This document shows, piece after piece, positions 35,549-49,400 of a DNA stretch of 64,000 nt. A program made the translations under genes and the position numbers. The notes under the pieces were generated by a model. It made no database searches. It saw only the letters and a program-made list of their open reading frames with translations, and was not told the DNA's origin. The stretch covers positions 6,051,102-6,115,101 of the forward strand of contig NW_002060944.1 in NCBI RefSeq assembly GCF_000150275.1. Reading direction: 5' to 3'. Source of the DNA: Trichoplax adhaerens (lineage: Eukaryota; Placozoa; Uniplacotomia; Trichoplacea; Trichoplacidae). Positions within the stretch are counted from its first letter, which is position 1. Each line of letters begins with the position of its first letter.

Positions 35549-38500
35549 ATGGAAAGTGCAAAGGTAATGTGAAGAGATAATTTGAAATCGCTCGAAATCA
35601 TTTTAACTTGAACTCTGTCTGCTGCTTTGGCGTATTTTTTAAAATACAACTAACGACAAAACGTATAAAAAATAGGCTTTACAAATAATATAGGATGAAT
35701 CCCCTGCCATTATTGACAATAGGGATAGCATATGCAAATATTGTAGAAAGACTGTAGTAATGATTTACTAGAGATTTCCGTTTATTTAAGTTGCTTATTA
35801 GTAAAATGATCTTCTATCTAATTCGTAAGATATCGTATCAATATCCGCTAAAAGTACTGATAATTTATATAATGGATATTATTGCATAATTAGAAAGAAC
35901 ATGTACACTTGTACAGTATAGTATATTATCATTCGATTGCTTAACTTGAACATCCAACAGAAAAGAGTGAAAAGAAGTTACAATTGGATCAGATCATTTG
36001 TGCATTTAATCATGATTACGCTTAATCACGACTTTCTTGTTTATTAATACTATAATTTTAATAAATTCAAAGCCATAGGTTAGTCACTACTTTATCGTAT
36101 TTAGTTGGAAGACTACACGATTAAGTCAAATATAATTCAATCATCTTAATCTTGTTATATTATATATTAATTAGAATTTAAAAATTAGTATCCTTCAATA
36201 GAATCATAATTGAATTACCAACATTGCAAATAGTTATAATATAGAAAGATATTCAGCAATACAGCATTTGTTACTGAGCTGAATCTCGGTCAATAAGCAG
36301 GTCGATCATTCATAATAATGCTACAAACTTTTGCGTTGAGATTAGAATTTAAGATTATAAACTAATATCATGTGTTAAATGTCAACAATTTCAAAGAACT
36401 GTAACATAATTAAATTAAAGCTATTTGAATTAAACATTCGAATATTTCACCTGTTTATTGATAAAGTTAGAGGAAGATCGATAAAAAAATTTTTTATACT
36501 TACTAACAGTACCCTGCGAAAGACTTTGAAGGATTCGATCCGGAGAGCGATTGTGAGAGATTACATCGAGCTATGGATGGGCTAGGTAATAGACACTACA
36601 CTATCTGCTCTTATAAATGTCCTTTGCTTGAATAGTTGCATGATCTAGATTTTAAATTTATCACTAAAGATCTTCTCGATAAGCTCAGTTATTATATCAA
36701 ATTTATTGCTTATCTTTTATAAATTTTTCTACCTTAGGTACAGATGAAGACACCTTGACCGGTATCTTGTCTGCTCGTTCAAACTCTCAACGCCAAGTAT
36801 TACGTGAAACGTATCTAAAAATGTTCGCCAAAGTACGAATGATCCATTTTTTCGAATTCACTTAAATGGCATCACAATTGAAATAACTTCATGATATATG
36901 TTACAAGTGAGAGTAATCACGGTCCTGTAATTACCACAACTTACTTAATCATCTGATATTATCTTAGGATTTAATTGAACACCTGAGTTCAGAAACTTCT
37001 GGAAGCTTTCGTAAACTACTTTGCGGATTGATGATAGAATCAGCATCTTATGATGCAAAATTGTTACACGATGCGATGGATGTACGTAAAATCATATCAA
37101 TGCATAACAACACGAAAAAATATATCTTTAAATGGACCTTTAACTTTAGGGACCTGGAACAGATGAATCTTTATTATTGGAAGTATTATGCACTCGATCA
37201 AATAGTGTACGTATTGTATTGTTAGTAACTAGATATCAATTTACTTGATATTACTACAATTGTAAAACCATTCCCGATCATCACTATTTGGCAATAATTC
37301 CTAAACATTTTAATAACTATATTTATACGTATACATTTAAATAGTTTTGCACAGCATATGATACTATCGATTTATTAGTAATACTGAATGACCGAGTCAT
37401 CAATGCATCATGGCCCAAAACTATCATTTAAATCGATTTTAATTCTATTTATCGATAGAGTAAAAGAAATACCTCATCTTTACGTCTACTCTATTAATAA
37501 TAATACATTTATGATATTTCTCTCATAAAAATCTAGGAAATCCAAGCCTTAAAAATCGCTTATAAACAAGGTTAGATTGTTTCGAGTACCGTATATATTA
37601 ACTTACAATATTACTCTGTTTGCTTCAATAATCCATATCTACCATAACCTAGACTAATATAATAATTCATGTCCCATTTACCTACCCAGAATACGGAGTT
37701 CAGCTATCCGATGCTATCATAGAAGAGACATCTGGCCATTTTAAGCAACTTTTACTGCTCTTAATTAAGGTAGAAATTTGTATTGTCAAAAAAATTTACA
37801 GTCAGATAATTTCATAATATTGCATGTTACTAGGCAACACGAGATGAAACTGATAATGTCAGTATATCAATGGCGAGAAGAGATGCTGATAGCTTATATA
37901 TCGTAAGTAAATAAAACATCCCAACTTAGTATACAATCACATTTGTATCTATTACATACTGAAACTATCAATTAACTTGCATAGGCTGGTGAATTAACTT
38001 GGGGTACTGACGAATCGACATTTACTGAAATTATTGGTACACGTAACTTTAGGCAATTACGACTGATATTCGATGAATATATCAAAGTAAGATACTTAAT
38101 ATTAAAAGTAAAACCATAATGAGTGATATAACATACAAATGATACTATTGGTATGGAATACTTATTACTGTACTATGCAATATCTCCAAGCTACGATATT
38201 TTTACTATTTCCTAATGACTTCCAACGGTATGTATGCACAACAAATTTAGACTGCACAAATGAAAATTGAGAAATCACTACAACGAGAAATGTCAGGCGA
38301 TCTCTTACAGGGATTGCTAACTCTTGGTATGTAATTCACATATTTTTTCTTCAAACTCTTCCTAAAGATAACCCCTACATCAATCATCTACGCTCTACAT
38401 ACATTTATTTCAAATATACCTAATTGTAACGTTAAAATATATTTAGTTCAAGTTGCTCGCGATCGTGGCGAATACTTCGCTGAAAAGATCAAGGCTGCAA

Positions 38501-38767
38501 CAGGCGTTTTAGCAAACAATGACGATGAATTAATAAGGATTGCCGTATCGCAAGCAGAGGTAAGCAACTTATTCCAGAATAATGTTTAAGTTCAGAAAAT
38601 ACTATGCAATCACTTCTATAATGATTTTGCTATTATTCCAGGTTGATACCGGCAGGATTGCTGCTGCTTTCGAAAGAAAATTTGGAGTTACTTTAATTAA
38701 TCATCTATCCAAGGCCCTATCTGGAGAATACAAAAATTTAATGTTGGCTGTACTTTCTGGTTCTTAA
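35549..38767 (+). CDS. ANXA: annexin (four-repeat)
   Basis: Calcium-dependent phospholipid-binding protein of the cytosolic membrane face. Twelve exons: 35549-35563, 36510-36585, 36738-36832, 36968-37081, 37150-37206, 37537-37570, 37690-37769, 37834-37902, 37985-38086, 38251-38326, 38447-38559, 38642-38767. They give 318 residues, a bare annexin core with a short amino tail. Four repeats begin at about residues 14, 86, 168 and 244. The type-II calcium loops are clear in repeats I (GLGTDED, 29-35) and II (GPGTDES, 101-107). Repeat III has the variant [10 protein letters not shown] (182-191). In repeat IV the GxGT loop is replaced by GVLANNDDE. The five-codon first exon (MESAK) is inferred from a good ATG context and donor; an in-frame stop just before exon 2 proves that exon 2 is spliced, but another first exon is possible. 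No vertebrate subfamily can be assigned. Confidence 0.93.
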
Positions 38768-40490
38768 TTTCTTAAGACCACATACGGGGTTGTCTGATGA
38801 AATATTTAAATACCGATAAGAACTAAAGTTATACGAAGGAAGCCCCTAACTTTTAAGTATTACTTCTAGAACCTCCGTAGGAATTAATATTTTGTTTTAA
38901 GTCCTTTGATACATTGTTGAGCTACAAGATAATCACGAAAATTATTGTATAACTTCATTATCATTATCATATTTATAATTTTTTTGGAGGGGGGCGCAAA
39001 TGGACCGTGAAATGTAATACAGAATGTTTCTGCTGCAGATATTTGTTGGAAATTCACATTAAGATCCTCGATCACGATTAACGCGATACAATATTCATGT
39101 AACGTAGCTGATTCAGTTATGCAATAATTTATACATTTGGGCTATATGTCGATTCCAATCAACCTTAAAAAAATTTCATTTAGCCATACAACATCAGTGC
39201 TTCTTGTATATTTGATGTTATACTGGTCTGAACTGGGTTAAAAGATGAACAATTGTTATGATAATCCAATTTCGAATTTAAAGATCTATTTAGACTGGGT
39301 AACTTATGCCTATTAGTACTAGAATTACCCTTTTTCTTTAAATCCAAATGTATAATTAAAGTATTACTTAAGATCCATTTACTCATTGTGGTCCATTGTT
39401 TATTTATTTGATATACTTGTTTAGTGCTATGCCTAGCTATACTTACGTGATAATTCAGTTCTTAATAAATAATGTAATATCTTAACTCTAACTCTTATGA
39501 CTCGGTGCATTTTCCAATATAAAACATTTTTGTCTAGATGATTATACCATTATTGCTATTTCAGATTAAGTATGTATGTAATTTTAATATACTGTAGTGT
39601 ATTTTCGCTATATTTGACATGGTCTGCACGAAATCACTTAGAATTAGATAGAAAATATGATCTTTAATCAATTATTATTAAGAATTGGGTAAAATCAAAT
39701 TTTAGGTGATTAATGTGACCTTTAAGAGAGAAACTTCATGACTTATTTATTAGACTTTAGCTTAGTAATCACAATACTGTATACCGTAGATAACGAGTAG
39801 TCCAAGAGAGCACGCATTATGCAGGTAAGAATAATAATTAGTTAATTGGAGAACTACAAATCAATTTCTCTACTGTTACAAAGTACTAATAATTAAGATT
39901 ATACTGTATGTTTAATTTCTAAAATAAATTATTCTCAACAGTCCACTAATGTCATAATTTGATCCAATCTGCATCGTAACTAATTTATCAAGATAACTTA
40001 TAAATGACAAATAGTAAGCTAGTGTAATATTTTATTGGTGTTAAGATGTTTAAGAGGGACAAAGAGGCATCGATCTACGATACTAACCAATAAGTTCATA
40101 TTCGTAGCAGATTTAATCGTCTACATACCTATACTGCATTTTGATTTATTCCACTTTTAATAGCTATATATCCCAAATCAGCAGTATTATGTATACAAAC
40201 GGTGCAATAAAAACTCATTATTATTTTATTTAATGATAATAAACTATACAACATATTACAATTTGAATAGGTAAATATTCTATATAAATAGTGAGTTACA
40301 TGAAAATCATGCAACAACAATTTTTATTCGTTTAATTTAGTGACAATAAATATTAAGGGTCATCGTGGCCATTATGTTGTATATCAGCTTTATTACATTT
40401 TCAATACGTTTAATCTAATATCGACAGTAGTATATAAGCAAATGATGAATAATAATTTCGTAATCTACAATATCAATTGATAATACTAAT
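38768..40490. other. 3'-3' spacer between annexin and polycystin-like gene
   Basis: About 1.7 kb, AT-rich, with no exon recognised. Minus-strand frames at 38884-39075, 39180-39386 and 40129-40320 show no family features. Confidence 0.55.
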
Positions 40491-43400
40491 TTATTTTCTC
40501 TTAGCATTGATTCGATTAACGCAAACAAGTATATCATCCAATTGATTCTGTACTATTGTATACCTTCGATGAAGCTGTTGTTGTGATAAAGCGCAAGGGT
40601 GATCTGAATGATCGGTGGTTTTGAAACTTTTTTTACCGACTAGAGATTTAAATCTTTCCTTCATGTAATCAGCCATTTCCAAATCTTGATTAATTTGGTT
40701 ACAGCAAGATTTCACTTTTTCGAATGATTTTATAATTAATGTTAAAAACATATTAATTAAAACCCAAGATACTAAGAAGGTATAACAGAAGAAATACAAG
40801 GGTGATACATCACGCAATGATGAATACATAATTTTAGCATAGAAACGGCCAATCATCATGTTGAATTGGCTTTCTAATGTTTTTATAAATGTATTATAAC
40901 TATTAATTGTTCTACCATAAATCAAATAAGCAAATTGAGCAAACGTTAAGAATATCACAGTAAAGACAACTAAAAACATGAGAATTTCCTTAGCAGCACT
41001 TCGTAATGTTATGGATAATATAGCAATGGTACGATTAAAACGCAGTAATCGTATTAATTTTATAGTACCGAAAAAGATTAAAAATGCAAATAAATGAATA
41101 TATAGATTATCCCATGTCGCGACGTAATGAAAATTAATAAAATGACGACTTTGACTGCGACATTGAGCTAATGCATTTCTAGTCACTTGTAATCGGAAGA
41201 AATAAATACTGACGGCGGCAACAGCCAAAGAGATGATGGTAAATTCAATAATATTCCAAAACCCGCTAAAATAGCGTAATGACAAACGCTTTAATTTACT
41301 TAATTCTCGATAGATATAATAGGCAATAAATGAGACAAATATAATTTCACACACAATCACTAACATGCCAGCTGAGTAATGATCACGAAATAAGCGAATT
41401 GTCTGAATTTCTACAAATGGCATAATGCCACCTGTTGCTGGAAATTCCGCTAATAAGGTTACTACAGAGAATAGATTAACTTGCGCATTAAATATTGTAA
41501 ATTCGATAAGGATTGCTCTAGTTTGATGATCAATCCAACCTTGTTGTTGCAATTGATTTAATGTTAGCTGACTTTGGCTTTCATTACGGCTTAGCTCAAC
41601 AACATAACCACCACCATAATAGATATGATATTGGCCCCAATATGGATATGAACCAGTCATGGAGGACGTTTGAAAATGCCATGGATTTTGTTGAGGACTA
41701 TGGCTAATGGATTTCCAACCCACAGTATAATTATTTCTATTTTCAGAACCATAGAAGTAGGATCCAGCACATTTGAGGATAGTGTTGTTAAAAACTGGAT
41801 TAATTAGACAATTATCTACAATAGTTGGAATTGAAAGCATTCTCAATTATATATGATACAATATAATAAATCAGGTCTTCAAGCATTCATAGCAATTTTG
41901 AAATTATAGCATCATGCGGAAAAAGATCAGCTACAGTTTATCAGGTTATTTTATTCACCTGATTTAAAGTGCGAATAAATAATTTAATGATTTTGGAATT
42001 TTCTTATAAACTAGATATAAATCTTATACTGTAATTGGCAGTTTACTGCAGGTACGTTATTCAATTGTTTTTACACAAATAAGGGTTATGTAATACATTT
42101 TAATGATCTTAATTATTACTAATGATTGTATTTGAGTTCAAAATAAAATAGGTACAATACTTAAAATTCTAAGATGGTTTTACCTCCTGTATTCATTCTT
42201 AACATCCGTACTCTTGCAACACCTACAAGGTAAGATTGTCTATTAGCTAAGAAACCCTGTAGATTCGATGACTGCCCGTTGTACCAAGTTCCAACATATA
42301 ACCCAGGCAAGAAGACTTGATTAGTCCACCTCCAAAATTCGTTAATTGTGGCAATCTATGAAATATTGTTTAAGAATGCAATATAGGGTCGGTCTATCTG
42401 GTAATGAATGAGAAATAATGATCTTTAATAGCTATATTTTTAGGATAGAATACCGACTTACTTTAGCAAATCCTTTCAGTGGCGATCCAATTTTTGAAGT
42501 ATTAGAATTATAATAACCGTTAGCGAAAATGTCATTGAGCGATTTAGTTTGATAATAAGCATTGGAATCACGATTTCCATAACAAATTAAAATTGTAACA
42601 GTAAGAAAAACTACATAGCCTAAAATTTCTCGAAAGATTGATTGCATTTTTCGTTGCTTGAGTCTTAAGCTTCTTGCCGCATTGACTTTGGATACCTCAA
42701 GAGGTAGAAACTTAGATGATGTATATCGCTGAGCATCAGGATGAATATCTTTAACATTAATAGCAGTAGACATTGTATCATCCATGTTATCTTCCATTTT
42801 ATTAATATCGACACCAAGATCAGGTCGGCGAACTATTAAAGCAAATATAAATGCTACTACAACGACTTTTATCGGTTGTAATATCAAAATAGATTGCAAG
42901 ATGGAAATTGTCAGCGATGCTAACCATTGTAAACATAATTCTGATCCAAATGAGAGCCCATAGAATAATGTAAAAGCAGTTCCAACGCCGCAAGATATAA
43001 CGATCAATCCCCAACCTAGATAGAGACACCACCAGGGCAAAGAAATATCTAATTTGAAACAGCCTTTTTCTTCAGAATCGTCGAAAGATTGCAGCTTATT
43101 ACACGACTGATCCGATTGTTCACCGGTTCTACAGCGAATTAATTTCACTTTCGTGGATTCTTTTCTCACTATAGGACGTGCGGGTTTATTTTGTTGCTCT
43201 AGATGATTGCTATTTCCTTGTTTAGTTGGCTTTGGACGACTTAATCGAAAAAATTGGACCATCATAAATGAAGGCAAAAAAACGATAGCGCCAGATATTA
43301 AACCTCGAACTAAACCATCCCAAGTAATAATCTTTCCAATAAAAATAGTACCAGCACTATCTTGTGTTTCAATATCATTTCGATAGAACATGGCATTAGT

Positions 43401-46400
43401 TAACATAGAAAGTAATAAGATTGCAAAACAACATCCAACACGTTGGAGTCGTGTAAAATGGCTTTTAACTGGTCTAGTTACAATGGATAGCCATATATGA
43501 TTATCACTTAAACTGATGGCTGCTTTAGACATAAATGATTGCATGAAATCACGTAATTCCTCAGTAGTAGCTGGATATAGCGTACGATCAATGAGACCAT
43601 CTTCGGCATCGACAGCTAGCCATTTATTGCATATAAAACAATATTGTTCATTAGTTTGCAAATCTTTAATGATAATACGGCTTAAAAACCAGGACGGAGA
43701 TAGACCAGAATTATCATGATAGAGTCGAATATAATTAATAGATCCTAGGTCTTGAGAACATGTTAATATCATGGTATCAATATCTCTTGTTTGTAAAAGT
43801 GGCCGATTAAAGTCTTTCAGTAATCGTGGACTTGTGTCTTGATTTTCTCCTGATATAATTAAAGATACATTGGCTGTGGTGCCAGAGCCAACACGAAGGC
43901 CAGTAAATACTGTAATCTCATAGTGATATAAATCGTCGGGTCGATTGTCAATCAGGACAGTGTTACTGAACTAGAAATGAAATAATATAGCATTAGTATA
44001 ATATCGGAAATTCTTTATGATATTATATATTGTACTTCTACTTTAGTCATGGATGATATTATACGATAGACACATTAATAAGTAGTTAGTAGCTATATTG
44101 GTATCAAATATGGTGGACTATCCAGTTTTTAATCCATATACTAACGATTTAAATCATAATCCCTGTATAACTATTGATTCAACCTTCCAATAGACTAGCC
44201 GAGGTACAAGTACATTGAAAGTGTAGCTAAACTTGAATCAATGATAGTATTTTAACCCACAATTAATACATCGAATTAGTACGATTAACTTACTTTAACT
44301 GCATTCTTCTTATCTTGACGCCATGCCCATACACTAATTACGATAAAAATTACATATAGGCATGCTAATACAATAATTATATAAGGGTTGTTATGAATAT
44401 TGGCAAACCAATGTTGGATTTTAGTAAAGTCCAATATATTCGGTGTTACATCAAATCGACCGGCAAAAAACGTTAAATGATTGCATTGGCAATAAATACC
44501 ATCATTGTGGTTTGAATTGCTAATCATTTTACAGCCTGAGCTTGACCATTCCGATGTTGTGTGATTCCAAAAACGACAACCAAGGTCATAAAATGCCAGG
44601 GAATAGTTTGCGAAATAAAAATTACGACTAGATTTATTTCCATAAAGTAGAGGTATTTGATATTGTAACTCTAGAACATAACGACCAGGCTGGAATGAAT
44701 TACTGGAGATTAAGTTATAGGCTATGGACGTGTGAATATTATGGACGGAATAATTAGCAATAACATGAGTAATGTTAGTTGAAGTAATCGATTGGACTAT
44801 TGCTTGAAGAGGTTGATCAGTTTGGATGATAAAACCTCGAACGTCGCTAATGGACAAGATATCGAAATAGTGTTTGGGATTTTGGCAACGGTATGCGCTA
44901 CATTGAACATAGAATCGCGTTGCTTGATGAATTGTCCTGTTCGCAATTGCTTCAGTATCCGAGTAGGTTTGAGGTAATTGGATATTAATAGGATGTTGAA
45001 GATTCTTAACTGAAATTTCACTACCATTATCAAATGTTAACGATAAACCATTGATATCATTGGCGATATTAGCAGAACTAGAGACGTAGGTATACGGATT
45101 TTTGAGAGTTGACCACTAGATTCATAAAAAGCCGAGTACCGCAATCAGTTGATTATTAATAAATAGATCTACTGCGGCAGTGTTCTGGAGCTAAGATATC
45201 ATCTGCTTTAATTCTGTTAATACTAAAATTTTTAATTATAGTAACTTACGGTGAAAGGCTAATATTTACTAGATACAAGTAAACTAAGATACAAAAATTC
45301 TGACTATATCCTATTGCAGATATATTATAACTAGGATGGAAAGATGTATACATATATATATATATATACTTGTAAATATATATTGCCAAAGTTGGTCGAT
45401 ATAGCATAGAAAGAATTGCAAAAAAGAACTGGAATCGATATAATTAGATTTAATCGTATAAGCAACGATGGCCTTACTCTATAATCAACAAAGATCGGAT
45501 CTCCGTTAGATTGAATCATGTTGCCAATATTCGGAATTAAAAACTCTGCTTTAGGTAGTTTAAAAGTGCTAAGTTGAGGTTCACCAATTTCTTGTGGCAA
45601 CTCATGATAGGTATGCCGACTTAACGTGACATTAATGGCATCTGATGTGATGGTAGACGGAATTTCACCGGGAACTTTGTTCATCAACATGACCGTACAA
45701 CTACTATGAATTGCCAAGACCGACTAGAAAACAGGAAAAATATTGTTGCTAATAAGCTAATCTCCAATCAAGTTAACGCATTTATTGTACGGATAACTAA
45801 TAAGATCCTATCGTTTCAAATTTATTAATTAGGTAGCTAGTGCAAAAGTTCATTAAGATATACAGTATACCAGATACGTTATGTATGTACTAAATAACAA
45901 ATTTCCGCAATCAACTACCGTCATTATTATAATTATGCAGCTTATATATTCTCGATATAAGGTAAAATGTATACTTTTGCATTTGATTAGGCAATCAGCC
46001 GTTAAATAGAGTATAGAAAGTTTTAGTAGGTTGTACGCTAAGTGATCTTACCCTGCTAATTATATCGGACATTTTTGATGCAGTAGGTGATGTAGTGGGT
46101 TGGTTTATTCCTGCACTTTGCTGCATGTACTTAGCGGCGGCAATAATATTATTTGCGACCTTTACAATGCCTGATGAAACATGATTGATTGCATCCAATT
46201 AATATTAGCACTCTGATTTCTTCTAAACACAGCCAACACTTTACCTTTAGCTGTTGATTTTAGCAATGCATCATCAGCTCCATTTTGGCCTTCAAAATTT
46301 AAAATAGCTGTCATATGTTGAAGTGAAGTACTGATCATTCCCTAATCGTAGAAATAAAAATGATGGCTCAAAATGCAACACAGCTTAAAGGTGCTTAAAG

Positions 46401-49400
46401 ACATATATGTACTTTCTAAAGAAATTAAGATCTATAATGGATGTTACTCTACTTAAGCGACGTCATCCATAAAATTTTAAGGCGTTAATATAAGTATTTA
46501 TTTAAAGACACTGTCACTTTGTCGTAGATAAGGGGACAAAAATTATGGTATGCAGTAAACATCAAAAAGTCAACGTTGATCGTTTCTCTATTGTTTACTT
46601 GAGTCATATCAGCGAGTTCTTGTTTTACTTCTGTGATTGGTAAAATAGCATCTACAGTCTGCTTCAATAATGGCAATGTCTGTATCATGTTGTTGGTGAG
46701 AACATCGTTGACCAAAAGGGCTCTTATCTATATCACAGCAAAAGATATTCATATCTGATTGCAACTGAAACTGAACCAAAGGAATATTATATACGAATAT
46801 GTCCAGAGTATATCTATTGTACAGTATATAGACATGATATATTTACCTCATTTCTATACTAATATACATGATAAGTGTATAATAAGGAAGAGGTATACAG
46901 GAGATAAATTTAATTTTAGACTATTACTTACTATTGTTCGTTTTTGTCCGTCTTCTGATCCCACTGTAGAATCTAAAATGTTCATAAATGTAAGAGGTGA
47001 GTCTTTAATAAATAAAATACTTAAATACAATTATTAGTTAAATAGAGTATAATAAGTATTTCACGGTAAAGTGTAAATATTATAGCACAGAATCTTCCTA
47101 TGCATGCTCTAGCAGTATACTTTGCACGATATTACGATAGTATCCATTAATAAATCTGAGAATAGCTATAAAGCTTTCAAATATATTATATATAATTCCC
47201 TATGTATAGGTATATATAATTCCCTATATATAGGTATATATAATTACGATGGTTAGTCAAATAGGACATAATGGGTATCTTATGCTAAAACGTAAATATT
47301 ATAACACAATTTCTTCTCATGCATACTCTAGCAGTGCACTTTCCACGACACTATGGCTGTATTGATTAATAAATTGTTATATAATTTTCAAATATATCAT
47401 ATACAATTACCAGTAAGAATTATTTTACACCCACACATTAATATACCTTTACTGGATAAGCGATTGAGTATTGAAGCTGATATTCCAATAGCCAGGTTGG
47501 CTTCTTGTAATTTCCCTTGATCGATAAACTGGCGTAAGACTGATATATTTCCCTTAGTAAAATTATTTACCATCGACAATTCCTCTTCCGACGTATAGTT
47601 GGAAAATGGACGAACCTATATAATTGTTAGTCCAATCGTGAAGAATTACATAGCAGATCATGTGTAAATTTAAAGTAAGTTGATGCTATGATGAGAATAA
47701 TATGATATTTTAAAAATGGGTAAACCTATCATTAGCGGCTCAATCACGATGAATATTACATTGTAGATTACGCGTATATTCAAAGTGAATGTTATGGTGG
47801 GAATAGTATTTCTTTATACTGTAATCCGTATGATATGTAATTAGCAATCTAATCATTCATAAACGATATGCAATCTGTAAATTTAATTTATGTAAATTAT
47901 CGCTATAATTGATGTAATTTCAACTATAGGATAAAAATGAGATGATTACGATTTACGGAGTATGGTAAAAAATATATTTATAAGATACTACTACCCAATA
48001 ATAATTGACGGTACGATAAGATCTGCATTTACTATCGAATAGAGTTACAATAAGAGTTCTGGTCTAAAGACCATCTAGTACAACTACTGTGATGTAATAA
48101 ATGATATAGCAATTGATTAGAGGATATATAATTTATAAATCTATAAAAGATGGAAATTTATATGGATATAAAAGAACATTATTGGAATTTGGATTGTCAG
48201 AAATTGCATCAATATATTTAAGTTGAGATATATTTTAGTGAAGTAAGCTACTACAGTCCACTAATCTATTGCGCTAACAGTATTTAATTGAATATATACT
48301 GAAAAATATTAGAAGATAAAGGTTACCGTACTTCATTGATACACAACAATTACGATAAGGTTCTCAAAATAAACTATCGTAATTCATCGGCTAATTACGG
48401 TAGTGCGGTTACGGTATATCGATTGAAAATAAATTTCAAGAAAAAAATTGATTCATCGATCTATTTTCATTACAGAGTGTAATTGAATATCGAATTACTA
48501 TAGCATTTTCATATTTGTTGACTCAATGTTGTATGAGAAGAATAGAAATTCATTGCCTTACCGTTATCAAAATTGGAATTTTAACAGAAGCCCCCAAACC
48601 ATCAGTCGCGATCACTTCCATAGGTAATTTATAGCCATTTGATTCTTGGCCTGCTGGTAATATTAGTGAAACCTTTGGCACCGGACTATAGTAAACTTCC
48701 ATCTCATTATTCACCGTGCTTGCACTTGGTATGCGAAATTGGTAACTTAAAGGCTGATCATCATCACTAAAATCATAGCATCGAATAGAGTACATAGTTT
48801 TCAATGTTATACCATCAGATGGCTCAACGTGGCAAGTGCCTGGTTTCGGCGGTGGGTTAATACTAATATTATAGTAAGAATAACTAACAGAGCCATTTAA
48901 TCTGCTGACAGCAAGTTGAATGGTATATTCGGTCTTGTTGAGAAAAGTATTGGAAAGAAAGGTAATATATTCCTTATTATTGCCGGTAGATGAAATAGTA
49001 TTCCATTTAAGTGTCGTATTGAGAAGAGACCAAGAATAAGTTAAATTATCACATCGACCTTTACATCGACCTTCTAAAATGAATGAGTCGGATGGATTAA
49101 CTTTGTTCATGCAATTTCGCTTACATCTATAGATGATGATAATGAATGAATAAAATAAGGAGAAAATTTTTTGAAATGAGCATACCGATTAATATATCAT
49201 GACGGAAGCAAATGAATAGTCGATTAGAAATCGATTAGGCTAACATCAATACGAGTATTCTACTACAAACTTACATTATTTCGATGTTAGGAGGATCATG
49301 CAAGGTGATATAGACTAATTGGGCTCCTACACTTTCTCGTACATCTTTTTTAATGATAACTTGAAATAAATAAGTGGAATTACTAACAAGAATTGACGGA

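Noticed and set aside
36379-36585. 68-codon frame overlapping annexin exon 2
   Set aside because: A different frame from the annexin reading at 36510-36585, which gives the conserved [20 protein letters not shown] sequence.
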